A program made the position numbers and the translations under genes. From positions 1-64,000 of the forward strand of contig CAMCZZ010000014.1 in NCBI GenBank assembly GCA_945888375.1: DNA of 64,000 bases, given 5' to 3'. The notes under the pieces are model-generated. The model made no database searches. It saw only the letters and a program-made list of their open reading frames with translations, and was not told where the DNA came from. Source of the DNA: Akkermansia muciniphila (GTDB lineage Bacteria; Verrucomicrobiota; Verrucomicrobiia; Opitutales; Opitutaceae). Shown piece after piece: positions 7,196-16,962 of the stretch. Positions within the stretch are counted from its first letter, which is position 1; each line of letters opens with the position of its first letter.

Positions 7196-8965
7196 ATGAA
7201 CAAGCACGAGATCGCGGCGAGGTTGGAGGAGATCGGCACGCTCCTGGAGTTGCAGGGGGAGAATCCCTTCAAAACCCGTGCTTACCAAGGCGGGGCGCGC
7301 GCGCTCGAGGCGCTGGAGGCGGACGAGTTTACCGCCCGCATGGCGGCCGGCACGCTTGGCGAGCTGAAGGGTTTCGGCGAGGCGCTGGTGGACAAGATCG
7401 GCAAGCTCCACGCGACGGGGCGGCTCGAGTTCTACGACAAGCTCCGCGCGCAGATCCCCGACGGCGTGATCGCGCTGCTCGAGGTTCCCGGGCTGGGCCC
7501 AAAAAAGATCAAGGCCCTGCGCGAGCAACTCGGCGTGGAGTCGCCGGAGGCCCTCGCCGAGGCATGCCGGGCGGGCAAGGTGGCGGGCCTCGCGGGTTTC
7601 GGCGAGAAGACGCAAGCCAAGTTGCTCGAGGGGCTAGCGAACCGGGCCGCCTACGCCAAGCGCCACCGTTGGTGGGATGCGCGGGCGGTGGCCGCGCCCA
7701 TCGTGACGGGCTTGCGGGCGCTGCCCGGCGTGCGGCGGGCGGAGGCGGCGGGGTCGTTGCGGCGCAATCTGGAGACGGTGGGCGACCTCGATTTCATCGT
7801 CGCGGTCGGGGCGGCGGAGGCCGCCGCCATCACCGCCTGGTTTTGCGGGCAAGACGGGGTCAAGGAGGTCACGGCGCGGGGCGATACCAAGGCCAGTGTG
7901 CGTTTCACCAGCGGTTTGCAGGCGGACTTGCGCATCGTGCCGGAGGCGCAGTTCGCCTTTGCGCTCCATCACTTCACCGGCTCGAAGGAGCACAATGTCG
8001 CCCTGCGCCAGCGGGCCCTCGCGCGGGGGTTCTCGTTGTCGGAATGGGGGCTGGTGCCGGACGCCGGCGAGGGCACGGCCAAGGAAAAAGCCGAGGCGGG
8101 CCTGAGCCTGCGCGCGGAGGACGAGGCGGAGTTGTTTGCCCGGCTGGGCCTGGCCTTCATCCCGCCGGAGCTGAGGGAAGGGCTGGGCGAGCTCGAGGCG
8201 GCGGAGGCGGGCGGCTTGCCGCGTTTGCTCGAACTGGGCGATTTGCGCGGGGCTTTTCACAACCACACGACCGAGTCGGACGGGAAAAACACGCTGGCTG
8301 AAATGGCGGCGGCGGCGGAGGCCTTGGGTTGGGACTATCTGGGCATCGCCGATCACTCCAAATCCAGTGTGCAGGCGCGCGGGCTGGATGAGAACCGGCT
8401 GGCGGCGCAGGTGGCGGCCATTCGTGCGCTCAATGCCGCCGGCTCTTTCCGCACTTGGGTCTTTGCCGGGGTGGAGTGCGACATTTTGCCGGATGGCCGG
8501 CTTGATTATGACGAGGCCGCCTTCGCGGCGTTCGGCCTCGATTACGTCGTGGTCTCGGTGCACAGCGCGTTCACCCAGGATGAAGACGAGATGACGCGCC
8601 GCCTCGTCCGCGCCATCGAGCATCCCCGCACGACGATGCTGGGCCATGCCACCGGGCGTCTCCTCCTGCGGCGCGAGGGCTACAAGGTGAACCTCGCCCG
8701 GGTGATCGATGCCGCCATCGCGCACCGTGTGATCATCGAGCTAAATGCCCATCCGTCCCGGCTGGATCTCGATTGGCGGCACTGGCGCCGGGCGGCAGAG
8801 CGGGGTTTGCTCTGCTCGATCAATCCCGATGCCCACGACACCGGCGGACTGGCGCACGTCGAGGCCGGCGTGCGCGCCGCCCGCAAGGGCTGGCTGGCGG
8901 CGGAAAACGTCTTCAACACCCGGGATCTCGCCGGGGTGCGTCGCTGGTTCAGTGAGCGGCGCTGA
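7196..8965 (+). CDS. polX: DNA polymerase X with C-terminal PHP domain
   Basis: 589 residues, the usual size for bacterial PolX. The N-terminal 8-kDa-like region has helix-hairpin-helix motifs ([30 protein letters not shown]). The polymerase beta-like palm carries the nucleotidyltransferase signature [17 protein letters not shown] around residue 183. From about residue 340 a PHP domain follows with [24 protein letters not shown] and [10 protein letters not shown] metal ligands, giving 3'-5' exonuclease and AP-endonuclease activities. It acts in base-excision-type gap-filling repair. Divergent from the thioesterase; its stop overlaps the convergent MidA-type gene by 17 nt. Confidence 0.95.
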   Translation: MNKHEIAARLEEIGTLLELQGENPFKTRAYQGGARALEALEADEFTARMAAGTLGELKGFGEALVDKIGKLHATGRLEFYDKLRAQIPDGVIALLEVPGLGPKKIKALREQLGVESPEALAEACRAGKVAGLAGFGEKTQAKLLEGLANRAAYAKRHRWWDARAVAAPIVTGLRALPGVRRAEAAGSLRRNLETVGDLDFIVAVGAAEAAAITAWFCGQDGVKEVTARGDTKASVRFTSGLQADLRIVPEAQFAFALHHFTGSKEHNVALRQRALARGFSLSEWGLVPDAGEGTAKEKAEAGLSLRAEDEAELFARLGLAFIPPELREGLGELEAAEAGGLPRLLELGDLRGAFHNHTTESDGKNTLAEMAAAAEALGWDYLGIADHSKSSVQARGLDENRLAAQVAAIRALNAAGSFRTWVFAGVECDILPDGRLDYDEAAFAAFGLDYVVVSVHSAFTQDEDEMTRRLVRAIEHPRTTMLGHATGRLLLRREGYKVNLARVIDAAIAHRVIIELNAHPSRLDLDWRHWRRAAERGLLCSINPDAHDTGGLAHVEAGVRAARKGWLAAENVFNTRDLAGVRRWFSERR

Positions 8966-9998
8966 CCGCGCTGGCGGGCTTGAGCGCGTGGAGCACTTGG
9001 AATTTCTGCCCCATTTGCGCGGGGTGCAGCAGCTGCATGAGGGCGCGTTTGCGGGGGCTGTTGGGTTTACCGCTCTCGGAGGCGAGGGCCTGGTCGAGGG
9101 CGTCCGCAGCGTGGTGGACTAAAAAGCTTTCCTGCGAGGCGACGGACGGGGCGGTGCAACCGCCGTCCGTGAGCGCGGCGCCGAGCCAGTCCCAGCACAC
9201 GTGGGCGGTCAGGTCTTGTTCCCCGGGCCGGGCGAGGAGGTCGTTGTGCTGGCTGTGCTGGAAATACGCCCGGGCGGTGCCGGCGGGGACGGAGTGGCCG
9301 AGCTCGGCGAAGGATTTGCCGTAATCAAAGGCGAGGAAGAGTCCGTGCCAGGGCTGTCTGGCGAGGGTAGCGGCGAGCGCGGCGGCGGCCAGCGGCGCAT
9401 CAAAAAGGTAGGCCTCGGGCGTCTCGGATAAGGGTGGCAGCGAGGCGAGGCTATCCGCCGGGGCGGGCCCAAGGTCGCGCTCGGCGAGGGCGGTGTCGTT
9501 GGCGACCAGCGCGACTCCAAGCTCATGCCAGGCCTCGGCGCGGCGGATAAAACGGCGCACCGGTTGGGCGTCGAAAAGCTCGTTGGAGAATACGATGCAG
9601 GGGCCGGTTAAGACGAGGGGTTCGCCGAGCCGCAGGGTGTGCCGGGCCGCGAAGGGATGGGTGGCGGCGCCAGCTAGAACCCCGCCGCCCGGCTCGGCGC
9701 CGATTTCGACAAAGGTATGCGCGGCGGGCGCGAGGCCGGCGTCGGTGAGCAGCTTGGCGGCGGCGGCCGCGACCAATTCGCCGAAGAGCGGCCCCAGGCT
9801 CGAGGCGGTGTAGAAATCCGTGCCGCGGGCACGGCCCACCCGGGTGCGGGCGCGCCGGTAGTAGCCGAGCTCGGGGTGATAGAGTGCTAGGCCCATGAAG
9901 GCATCGAAGCGCAGCGTATCCGCGCCGCCGGCGGCGCGGCGGAAGGCGGTGGCGAAGGCGGGCGAGGGCGGGGCGGGGGGAGGATTGGACGATGCCAT
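8949..9998 (-). CDS. SAM-dependent methyltransferase, MidA/NDUFAF7 family
   Basis: 349 residues of the former DUF185 family. The signature N-terminal block is present ([19 protein letters not shown], then [19 protein letters not shown]), followed by a SAM-binding glycine loop [11 protein letters not shown] near residue 125 and [13 protein letters not shown]. In mitochondria the homologue methylates an arginine of a complex I subunit; the bacterial substrate is not established. The start is 34 nt from the divergent S41 protease gene. Confidence 0.88.
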   Translation of the reverse strand: MASSNPPPAPPSPAFATAFRRAAGGADTLRFDAFMGLALYHPELGYYRRARTRVGRARGTDFYTASSLGPLFGELVAAAAAKLLTDAGLAPAAHTFVEIGAEPGGGVLAGAATHPFAARHTLRLGEPLVLTGPCIVFSNELFDAQPVRRFIRRAEAWHELGVALVANDTALAERDLGPAPADSLASLPPLSETPEAYLFDAPLAAAALAATLARQPWHGLFLAFDYGKSFAELGHSVPAGTARAYFQHSQHNDLLARPGEQDLTAHVCWDWLGAALTDGGCTAPSVASQESFLVHHAADALDQALASESGKPNSPRKRALMQLLHPAQMGQKFQVLHALKPASAVSAAH

Positions 9999-10032
9999 TT
10001 ACAAACTAGTAGCGCATGGGCACGGTGCGGGG

Positions 10033-11352
10033 ATGTTCAAACGGATTATCAGCATAGGGCTGGGCGTGATCGCGGGGTATTTGATGACCCTCGGGGTCCT
10101 GCAGGTGGTCCAGGCCTGGGGTTGGTGGCCGGACCGCGCCACCGAACGCGCGGCCGCGCAGGTGCGCGAAGTCATGCTGCTGGCCAACAAACACTATGTG
10201 GATGCCGGTGCGGTCGAGGCGGAGCGACTCGCGGCTCAGGCCATGGCGGGTCTGGCGCGGGGGCTGGATCCGTATTCGGAGTATTTGCCTTCGGCGGCTT
10301 TTGACCGGCTGGAGGAGGAGATCGAAAGCAAGTTTGGCGGCATCGGCGTGCAGGTGGAGGAGGTGGACGGGCGCATTTTCGTCATCGCTCCCGTCGCGGG
10401 CACGCCCGGGGAGCGGGCCGGCATCCTGCGTGGAGATGTGCTGGTGAAGGTGGATGGGGTGAGTGTGCACGGCTGGAAGCTCGACCAGTTCATCGGCAAA
10501 ATCCGGGGCGAGCCCGGCACCGAGGTGTTGGTCTCCCTCGAACGCGGCGAGCCGGCGCGGGAGCTCGAATATCGTTTAAAGCGGGAGGTCATCCGCGTGG
10601 AGAGTGTGCGCGACGTCATGATGCTCCCGGGGGGGATCGGCTACGTGCGGCTGGGGATGTTCGCCCAAAAGACCGGCGAGGAATTTGCGGCGGCGGCGGC
10701 CCGGCTCCGGGCCGAGGGGCTGCGCGCGCTCGTGGTCGATTTACGCAACAATCCCGGCGGCTTGCTCACGGCAGCGGTGGACGTGGCGGAGGATTTTTTT
10801 CCGAAGGGAGAATTGATCGTTTATACGGAGGGACGCACCCCGGCCGACCGGGCGGAATTGCGCTCCGGCGGGAGCGGTGAGCGGTTAACGGTGCCGGTGG
10901 CGCTCCTGGTCAATGGCGGGAGTGCGAGTGCGGCGGAGATCGTCGCCGGCGCCATGCGGGATGCCGGCCGCGCGGTGCTGGTGGGGGAAAAGACCTTTGG
11001 CAAAGGCTCCGTGCAGACCATTTTCCCGCTGAGTGGCGGCGCGGGCTTCCGGCTGACCACGGCGCGCTACTACACGCCCTCGGGGGTGAGTATTCACCAG
11101 CGGGGCATCGCGCCGGATATCCTAGAGCCCATGAGCCCGGAGGAGGAAAAGGCCGTCTTTCTCGGGCGGCTGCGGCCGGAGATCACCGATCCGGTGGAGT
11201 TTAAACAAAAGTTCGGGGTGGCTGCGGTGCCCGACCGGCAGCTGGCGGCGGCTTTGCGGGAGTTGCAGGCCCAACTGGCTGGGGCTGCGCCCACCCGCGG
11301 GCCTGCTGAAATACTGGAAAAACCGGCGCAGGAAGGGAAGGTAGCACCATGA
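10033..11352 (+). CDS. S41 family carboxy-terminal processing protease
   Basis: The start at 10033 follows a G-rich site and gives MFKRIISIGLGVIAGYLMTL, an N-terminal membrane anchor; a longer frame from 9895 would run back into the divergent gene. There are 439 residues: anchor 1-25, a PDZ domain about 90-170 (FGGIGVQVEE, GERAGILRGDVLVKVDG), and a peptidase core. The catalytic Ser is probably 299 in NGGSASAAEI, with Lys 324 in GEKTFGKGSVQ, the same 25-residue spacing as in Prc/CtpA. It trims protein C-termini in the periplasm. It overlaps tsaD by 4 nt, suggesting translational coupling. Confidence 0.93.
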   Translation: MFKRIISIGLGVIAGYLMTLGVLQVVQAWGWWPDRATERAAAQVREVMLLANKHYVDAGAVEAERLAAQAMAGLARGLDPYSEYLPSAAFDRLEEEIESKFGGIGVQVEEVDGRIFVIAPVAGTPGERAGILRGDVLVKVDGVSVHGWKLDQFIGKIRGEPGTEVLVSLERGEPARELEYRLKREVIRVESVRDVMMLPGGIGYVRLGMFAQKTGEEFAAAAARLRAEGLRALVVDLRNNPGGLLTAAVDVAEDFFPKGELIVYTEGRTPADRAELRSGGSGERLTVPVALLVNGGSASAAEIVAGAMRDAGRAVLVGEKTFGKGSVQTIFPLSGGAGFRLTTARYYTPSGVSIHQRGIAPDILEPMSPEEEKAVFLGRLRPEITDPVEFKQKFGVAAVPDRQLAAALRELQAQLAGAAPTRGPAEILEKPAQEGKVAP

Positions 11353-12416
11353 TCCTCGCCCTGGAGACCTCTTGTGATGAAAGTGCAGTCGCGCTTTTTG
11401 ACCCGCAGCGGGGCTTGGTCGCCGAGTGGGTGCACAGCCAGATCGCGATCCATGAGCGCCATGGCGGGGTGGTGCCCGATCTGGCCGCGCGCGAGCATTT
11501 GCGCACGATCGAGCCCTTGCTTGGTCGGGCGCGGGATGTGACGGCGGGTTTTGCCGGCGTCAGCAGCATCGCGGTGACGCAGGGCCCCGGGCTGGCGGGG
11601 TGTCTGGCCATCGGCCTGGCCTCGGCCAAGGCGCTGGGCCTGGCGCTCGCCTGCCCGGTCATTGGGGTAAATCACCTGCGTGGCCACGTGTGGTCCCCTT
11701 TCATCGGCCTGCACGCGGCGGAGCCGGGGGACTTTGGAGCGAAGCTCGCTGCGCTTTTGCCGCATCTCGCGCTGGTCGTCTCGGGTGGGAATACCCTGCT
11801 GGCGAGGCTCGATGCAGAGCGTGGCATCACGGTGCTCGCCAGCACGCGCGACGACGCCGCCGGGGAAGCTCTGGACAAGGGGGCGAAGCTCCTCGGGCTG
11901 GGTTATCCGGGGGGGCCGCTGGTGGAGCGGCTGGCAGCGACGCGCGGTGCGGGTGGAGGTCCGGCGCGGGCGGAGGCGTTTGATTTTCCCCGGGGGCTGG
12001 GGCCGCGGGCGGAATTGGATTTCAGCTTTTCCGGCTTAAAGACCGCGCTCCGTTACCAACTAGAAAAAATGAGTCCGGCCGAGGTGGAGGCGGGCATGGG
12101 AGACCTCTGTGCGAGTTACCAGCAGGCGGTGGTGGATGCCTTGGTCCGCAAGGCCGGCAGCGCGCTCGAAACCCGCGGTCCCTTTCGCAGTCTCGGGCTA
12201 TCGGGGGGCGTGGCAAACAACCGCGTGCTGCGCGGGGCGCTCGGCGCGCTGGCGGCGCGCCGTCGCCTTCCCCTCCTCGCGGCGGAGCCCCGGCATACCG
12301 GAGACAATGCCGGGATGATCGCTTTCGCGGCCTGGGCCGACCCGGCGGTGCGGGCGCGCGCGGCGGAGGGGGAGGGGCTGGAGATTCAGCCCGGCTGGGA
12401 AATCGGGCAGGCCTGA
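11349..12416 (+). CDS. tsaD: tRNA N6-adenosine threonylcarbamoyltransferase
   Basis: 355 residues starting MILALETSCDESAVALFDPQ, the classic TsaD N-terminus. Other motifs are HGGVVPDLAAREH, the iron-binding HLRGH (His pair near residues 108 and 112), LVVSGGNTLL, DDAAGEALDKGAKLLGLGYP and SGGVANNRVLR. With TsaB, TsaC and TsaE partners it makes t6A37 in ANN-decoding tRNAs. Cotranscribed with the S41 protease. The short gap to the convergent rpoN gene is 11 nt. Confidence 0.97.
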   Translation: MILALETSCDESAVALFDPQRGLVAEWVHSQIAIHERHGGVVPDLAAREHLRTIEPLLGRARDVTAGFAGVSSIAVTQGPGLAGCLAIGLASAKALGLALACPVIGVNHLRGHVWSPFIGLHAAEPGDFGAKLAALLPHLALVVSGGNTLLARLDAERGITVLASTRDDAAGEALDKGAKLLGLGYPGGPLVERLAATRGAGGGPARAEAFDFPRGLGPRAELDFSFSGLKTALRYQLEKMSPAEVEAGMGDLCASYQQAVVDALVRKAGSALETRGPFRSLGLSGGVANNRVLRGALGALAARRRLPLLAAEPRHTGDNAGMIAFAAWADPAVRARAAEGEGLEIQPGWEIGQA

Positions 12417-12427
12417 CCCACGGCGGC

Positions 12428-13933
12428 TTAGCTCGTATAATCGCGGCGGAGATTGCTGGGCAGCAGCCCGAGCTCCTCGCGGTATTTGGCCACGGTGCGG
12501 CGGGCGATTTTGATGCCCTTGCTCTGCAGCTTCGCCACCAGTTCCTGATCGCTCAGGGGCTGGCTCCTGTCCTCCAGGAGGATGAGCTCGTTGATCATCT
12601 CCTTCACGCTCTTGTTCGAGACTGACTCGCCGGTGGAGTTCTCGTAGCCCGGGGTGAAGAAAAACTTCATATCGAACACCCCGTGCGGTGTGCGGATGTA
12701 TTTATTGGCGATGGCGCGGCTGACGGTGGTTTCGTGCACGCCCACGACGTCGGCGATCTGGGTCATGGTCAGCGGGCGCAGTTTGTGCACGCCTTCCTCG
12801 AAAAAGTCCCGTTGCACCTTCAGGATTTCGCGGGTGATGCGCTCGATCGTCTGCTGGCGCTGCTCGATTGAATTGATGATAAACTTACCCGAACGCATGC
12901 GTTCACTCAGGTAGTCACGCTCCTGTTTGCTGAGGGTGCCGCGGGCGATCATCTCCTTGTAGGTATTGGAGATGCGCAGGCGCGGGATGTAGTCGTTGTT
13001 CAGGATGATTTTCCACTCATCCTCGTCTTTTTCGACCACGACATCGGGCACGACCACGCGGTTGTTATCGTCGGCAAACTTGCGACCGGGGGCGGGGTCG
13101 AGGCGGCCGATATCCTCGATCGCCTCCTGCACCTCGTCCATATCCGCGCCGGTTTTGCGGGCGATTTCGGGGATGCGGCGCCGGGTGAGGAGGGTGAAGT
13201 GATCACGCACGATGCGCGCGGCGAGAGATTCGCCGCGGCCTTTGTTTTGCAACTGGAGAAGGAGGGATTCGCCGAGATTGAGGGCGCCGATGCCGATGGG
13301 GTCGAAGGTCTTGAGCAGGCGGGCGGCTTCCTGGGCGGCGGCGAGGGGCAGACCGGCCTGAAGGGCGGCCTCGGAGGGGGTTTGAGTGAGGAAGCCGCGC
13401 TCGTCGAGGCCGCCGACCAAGTGGCGGAGGGCTTCCTGCACCTCGGGGGTAACCTCCAGCATATCGGCTTGGCGCAGAAGATGTTCCTGTAGGGATGTCT
13501 CGCTGACGAGAGAGTCGAAAAAATGCTGACGGCGCTCGGCGTCTTCGGAGGTGAAGGGTTGGTTGCCCGAGCCCTCGGCGAGGTAATCGCGCCAGTCTTC
13601 GCCGAGTTTGGCGAGCACCTCAAATTCCTTGGAAAAATCTAGGGATTCCGGGGCGTCGCCCGGGCTGTCTTCGGCGGGTGGGGGCGAGGCATCGGCGCCT
13701 TCGTCTTCGCCGGAGGTGGGGGCGTCCGGCGGGCTTTCGGCGGCGGCGTCTAGGCTGTCGGTCTCGCTGGAGATGTCCTCGAGAGTGGGATTGGCCTCGA
13801 GTTCCTCCTGGATGACGGAGCGGAGGTCGAGCGCGGCGACTTGCAGGATTTTCAGCGACTGGCGCAGCTGGGGGGCCAGCACCAGGGACTGGGTCTGGCG
13901 TTGGCGGAGATCTTGGTTAAAGCCGGCGCACAT
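12428..13933 (-). CDS. rpoN: RNA polymerase sigma-54 factor
   Basis: 501 residues. Region I is Gln/Leu-rich (QTQSLVLAPQLRQSLKILQ) and binds activators. It is followed by an acidic linker (residues about 50-110), the core-binding region, and the C-terminal DNA-binding part, with helix-turn-helix around VVGVHETTVSRAI and the RpoN box ARRTVAKYREEL near residue 480. It directs polymerase to -24/-12 promoters that need AAA+ activators; in PEP-CTERM-bearing bacteria sigma-54 often controls exopolysaccharide and sorting-target genes. A Ser/Thr kinase gene lies 56 nt upstream on the same strand. Confidence 0.97.
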   Translation of the reverse strand: MCAGFNQDLRQRQTQSLVLAPQLRQSLKILQVAALDLRSVIQEELEANPTLEDISSETDSLDAAAESPPDAPTSGEDEGADASPPPAEDSPGDAPESLDFSKEFEVLAKLGEDWRDYLAEGSGNQPFTSEDAERRQHFFDSLVSETSLQEHLLRQADMLEVTPEVQEALRHLVGGLDERGFLTQTPSEAALQAGLPLAAAQEAARLLKTFDPIGIGALNLGESLLLQLQNKGRGESLAARIVRDHFTLLTRRRIPEIARKTGADMDEVQEAIEDIGRLDPAPGRKFADDNNRVVVPDVVVEKDEDEWKIILNNDYIPRLRISNTYKEMIARGTLSKQERDYLSERMRSGKFIINSIEQRQQTIERITREILKVQRDFFEEGVHKLRPLTMTQIADVVGVHETTVSRAIANKYIRTPHGVFDMKFFFTPGYENSTGESVSNKSVKEMINELILLEDRSQPLSDQELVAKLQSKGIKIARRTVAKYREELGLLPSNLRRDYTS

Positions 13934-13989
13934 CGAGCGTTCAGGTCTTTCGGAAGCGCAGGGCAGGGGGGGCCTGCGCCGATTCGCGC

Positions 13990-15012
13990 TCAGGCCGCCA
14001 GCAGGTCGCGCAAATACGACCCCAATTTTTCATTGGTGGGGCCGTAGCCTTCGCCGTAGAGGTAAACTTCCAGGGCGGTGAGGATCTCGGTGGCGGACTG
14101 GTAGCGCTGTTCGCGATCCCGGGTCAGGGCTTTCTGGATAATCACTTCGAGCTTGGGATCGATGTCTGGACGCAAGGTTGAAAACTGCGGAATGGGCAGG
14201 TTGAGGATGTTGCGGCGCGACTCGAGGCGATCCTGGCTGCGGAAGATATTACGGCCCAGCAGCAGTTCGGTGAGCACGATGCCGAGGGGGAAGACATCAG
14301 CGCGGGCATCGGTCACGGCGTAGCTGGCCTGCTCGGGCGAGAGGTATTCATCTTTACCCGCAATCACTTGCCCTTCTTCGTTATACATCAGATCCAGCGC
14401 CTTGGCGATGCCGAAGTCGGTCAACTTCACGTCGCCCTCATGGCCGATCATGATGTTTTTCGGACCGATGTCGCGGTGCACGATCCCGAGCAGGCGGCCT
14501 TCGCGGTCGCGTTTGTTGTGCGCGTAGGCGAGACCGCGGGCGATGCGGGAGATGATGAAGGCGGCCAGATCGACCGGGATGTGGCGGCGGAGCGCGATGT
14601 GGCGTTCGAGGAATTGCTCAAGATTCACGCCGTTCACGTATTCCATCACCATGAAATACTGGCCGCTGATCATGCCGAGGTGGTAGGTCTGGACTATATT
14701 GGTGTGGACCAAATCAGCCACCAGACGGGCTTCACCGATAAAATTGTTCTGAAACTCGGGGATGGTGGAATACTCTTCGCGAATCAACTTTACCGCCACC
14801 GTTTTGCGGAATTGGCCGGCTCCCCGCTGGCAGGCCTCGTAAACCATACCCATGCCGCCATCCGCTATCTTGCGGACCATCTCGTAGTGTATTTCATTAA
14901 AAATGTGTTTTAGCGTGCTCAAGGTTGGGTCAGGAAAGCAGCCTCCGCCTGGCTGGCAAGCGGGTAAATCCAGTCTAGCACGGATTATGCTTCCGTGGTT
15001 ATGCGTCGGCAC
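13990..15012 (-). CDS. Cytosolic Hanks-type serine/threonine protein kinase
   Basis: A kinase domain fills nearly the whole protein: glycine loop [12 protein letters not shown], catalytic Lys in [10 protein letters not shown], catalytic loop [13 protein letters not shown] in [10 protein letters not shown], and activation segment DEYLSPEQ. The Lys normally found two residues after the catalytic Asp is Gly here (HRDIGPKN), as in the HRDxSPxN kinases of myxobacteria. No membrane or sensor domain is present. The ATG at 15012 adds about 30 unconserved residues; a TTG at 14922 ([20 protein letters not shown]) is an equally good start and leaves room for a promoter shared with the divergent Fe-S gene. 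Confidence 0.88.
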   Translation of the reverse strand: MPTHNHGSIIRARLDLPACQPGGGCFPDPTLSTLKHIFNEIHYEMVRKIADGGMGMVYEACQRGAGQFRKTVAVKLIREEYSTIPEFQNNFIGEARLVADLVHTNIVQTYHLGMISGQYFMVMEYVNGVNLEQFLERHIALRRHIPVDLAAFIISRIARGLAYAHNKRDREGRLLGIVHRDIGPKNIMIGHEGDVKLTDFGIAKALDLMYNEEGQVIAGKDEYLSPEQASYAVTDARADVFPLGIVLTELLLGRNIFRSQDRLESRRNILNLPIPQFSTLRPDIDPKLEVIIQKALTRDREQRYQSATEILTALEVYLYGEGYGPTNEKLGSYLRDLLAA

Positions 15013-15058
15013 TTTTTAGTGACACGGAGTGATAAACCCACCGCCGGCGGATTGACAG

Positions 15059-15403
15059 TTGGGGGCGAACGTGGACTTTGCGGGCGTGATCACGCTGACT
15101 TCCCGCGCCGCCGCGCAAATTCGTTCCATGCAGCAAGAACTGGGGGCGGAGCGCAAGGCGCTGCGCCTCTTGGTCGAGTCGGGCGGCTGTTCGGGTTTCC
15201 AGTATGGTATGTCTTTTGACGAGCCCAAGCCGGATGATGCGCAGTGCGAGAGCGAGGGTATCCCGATGGTGCTGGATCCGGCCAGTGCTGCCTACCTGGG
15301 CGGCACGCAGATCGATTTTGACGACGGCCTGCAGGGCAAGGGTTTCGAGATTAAGAACCCCAATGCCCAGAGCACTTGCGGCTGCGGGAAATCCTTTAGC
15401 TAG
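15059..15403 (+). CDS. HesB/IscA-type iron-sulfur cluster assembly protein
   Basis: 114 residues with the A-type carrier pattern: LRLLVESGGCSGFQYGM with the first Cys, then IDFDDGLQGKGFEIKNPNA and the CGCG pair near the C-terminus. It accepts and delivers Fe-S clusters to apo-proteins. The start shown is a TTG; a GTG at 15071 has a better spaced GGGGG site and gives (V/M)DFAGVITLTSRAAAQIR, which I think is the more likely start. It stands alone between the kinase and the convergent menG gene. Confidence 0.9.
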   Translation: MGANVDFAGVITLTSRAAAQIRSMQQELGAERKALRLLVESGGCSGFQYGMSFDEPKPDDAQCESEGIPMVLDPASAAYLGGTQIDFDDGLQGKGFEIKNPNAQSTCGCGKSFS

Positions 15404-15441
15404 GGGACCAACGGACGGCGGGATGCCATCCCGTGCCGGTT

Positions 15442-16137
15442 CTAACGCGTGGCGGAGTGGAGCGCCACGATACCAAGCGTCAGTCGGGCGCAGGAGACCT
15501 CGCGGAAATCGGCGTCCCGCAGTTCCTGGCTGATTTCGGCATGGCCGGGGTAGGCCTCGATCGAGGCGTTGAGGTAGGCGTAGGCGGCGCGGTCTCCGGT
15601 TAACCAGCCCGCGATCGGAGGGAGCAGGCGTTTGGTGTAGAAATAATAGAGCGGGCGAAACCACTCGGCGGGTTGGGAAAACTCCAGCACGTGCAGTTTG
15701 CCGCCGGGACGAAGCACGCGCCGCATTTCGCTGAGCGCGCGGTGCCGGTCCGCCACGTTGCGCAGGCCGAAGGAAATTGTCACCGCATCAAAGGATTCTG
15801 CTGCGATGGGCAGGGCGAGCGCGTCCCCTTGGCGGAACTCGATGGCGGTGCCCTTCCCGCGGGCCTTTTGTTTGGCTATGGCCTGGTCGAGCATGGGCTG
15901 GCAAAAATCCATGCCCACGATTCGGGCATCGTCCGGCAAGGCCCGGGCGAGTGCAAAGGCCACGTCACCGCTACCGGTGGCCAGATCGAGCAAGGCAGCC
16001 GGCTTGGCCTTGATCACCGTTCGCACTAACCGCCACCGCCACCAGCGATCCACGCCCCCGCTGAGCAGCAGATTGGCCGCATCATAACGGGCGGCGATCC
16101 GTGCGAACATGGTATTTACGGCGATAGGGTCGGGCAT
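15442..16137 (-). CDS. menG: Demethylmenaquinone methyltransferase
   Basis: The start at 16137 gives MPDPIAVNTMFARIAARYDA, the usual UbiE/MenG N-terminus; an ATG at 16179 adds 14 residues. Motifs include DLATGSGDVAFALA (SAM loop), GMDFCQPML, DALALPIAAESFDAVTISFG, and LRNVADRHRALSEMRRVLRP. It performs the last, C-methylation step of menaquinone synthesis. The presence of menB in the window and no ubiquinone genes favours menG over ubiE as its job. Single gene; its start faces the HU gene promoter region. Confidence 0.93.
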   Translation of the reverse strand: MPDPIAVNTMFARIAARYDAANLLLSGGVDRWWRWRLVRTVIKAKPAALLDLATGSGDVAFALARALPDDARIVGMDFCQPMLDQAIAKQKARGKGTAIEFRQGDALALPIAAESFDAVTISFGLRNVADRHRALSEMRRVLRPGGKLHVLEFSQPAEWFRPLYYFYTKRLLPPIAGWLTGDRAAYAYLNASIEAYPGHAEISQELRDADFREVSCARLTLGIVALHSATR

Positions 16138-16401
16138 AGGTATGACGCAGTTACGCAACCGGGAAATTGCACAAACCACGTTTCCCCTTTATGTGCCACG
16201 ACCTGCTCCGGTGCAAACGCGATATTGATATCTGCCTGCCAACACGCCGGATCGGTGAGTGCGGGGCGGGCTTGCCTGCGTGTAATTGCTAATAAATTGA
16301 TTTAAAGTAATCACCTTCAGTAGGTTAATATCTGAAATTCGGGGTATTTCGCGCTTTTTGCTGTGTTGGGTAATTGACGCAATTTGGGAATGATGAGTTA
16401 C
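16138..16401. other. A+T-rich intergenic region upstream of the HU-type gene
   Basis: About 310 nt separate menG from the HU-type gene. The right half is much richer in A and T than its neighbours and holds a good sigma-70 promoter (listed separately) plus a second partial -35 (TTGACG at 16374-16379). No gene is visible. Confidence 0.5.
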
Positions 16402-16430
16402 TTAACTGCGTTCTTAATCCTTAGTATAAA
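16402..16430 (+). promoter_or_regulatory. Sigma-70-type promoter for the HU-type gene
   Basis: -35 TTAACT (16402-16407), 17-bp spacer, -10 TATAAA (16425-16430). Transcription would start a few bases before the ATG at 16449, giving a very short leader. Confidence 0.5.
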
Positions 16431-16448
16431 CACTAAACCCCACCAAAC

Positions 16449-16784
16449 ATGCCCGCTGATCAAGCTAAGACCACCGCACAAGCCAATCTGACCAAGCGCG
16501 AAATCGTCCTCGAGATTTACGAGAAGACTGGGTTCCCGCAGAAGGAAATCGTGTCCACCGTGCAGATGACTTTAGACATCGTGATGAGCGCTCTGGCCAA
16601 GGGGCGCAACGTCGAGTTGCGCAACTTCGGCGTCCTTGAGGTGCAGCGCCGCAAGAAACGCATCGGCCGCAACCCGAACAAGCCCGCCGCCCCAGTGGTA
16701 ATCCCCGAGCGCGCCGTGGTAAAATTCAAGTCGGGCAAGATTCTCAAGCAGATGCTCAAGAAGCTGGATATCAGCAAGCTCTGA
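16449..16784 (+). CDS. HU/IHF-family DNA-binding protein
   Basis: 111 residues. After a 14-residue tail comes the HU fold: LTKREIVLEIYEKTGFPQKE, then GRNVELRNFGVLEVQRRKKR, the DNA-intercalating arm GRNPNKP, and VVKFKSGKILKQML. The arm and the NFG motif place it in the IHF/HU superfamily; it bends DNA and organises the nucleoid. Monocistronic, with its own promoter and two downstream hairpin terminators. Confidence 0.93.
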   Translation: MPADQAKTTAQANLTKREIVLEIYEKTGFPQKEIVSTVQMTLDIVMSALAKGRNVELRNFGVLEVQRRKKRIGRNPNKPAAPVVIPERAVVKFKSGKILKQMLKKLDISKL

Positions 16785-16793
16785 TAACCGCGG

Positions 16794-16857
16794 CGGGCGC
16801 CCGGCGCCCGTTTTTTCGGGCCGGCTCCCCGTGCGGGGGCCGGCCTCTTCGTTTTTT
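16794..16857 (+). terminator. Double hairpin terminator after the HU-type gene
   Basis: The first stem CGGGCG/CGCCCG (16794-16810) is followed by six T. A second stem, GGCCGG/CCGGCC (16819-16845), is followed by TCTTCG and six T. This is strong transcriptional insulation before hisS. Confidence 0.8.
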
Positions 16858-16962
16858 GGGGTCGCTCCCCGCCGTTCGCCCGCGCCAAGGTTTTCGTTTC
16901 GCGTCCGCCTAGTTTGTCGTGGCGGTGCGAGCCTCGTCCAGCCCGTCTCCACGTTTTCTCCC

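Noticed and set aside
7084-7272. N-terminal extension of the thioesterase
   Set aside because: It would overlap the start of polX and adds 63 residues unlike the family; the ATG at 7083 fits.
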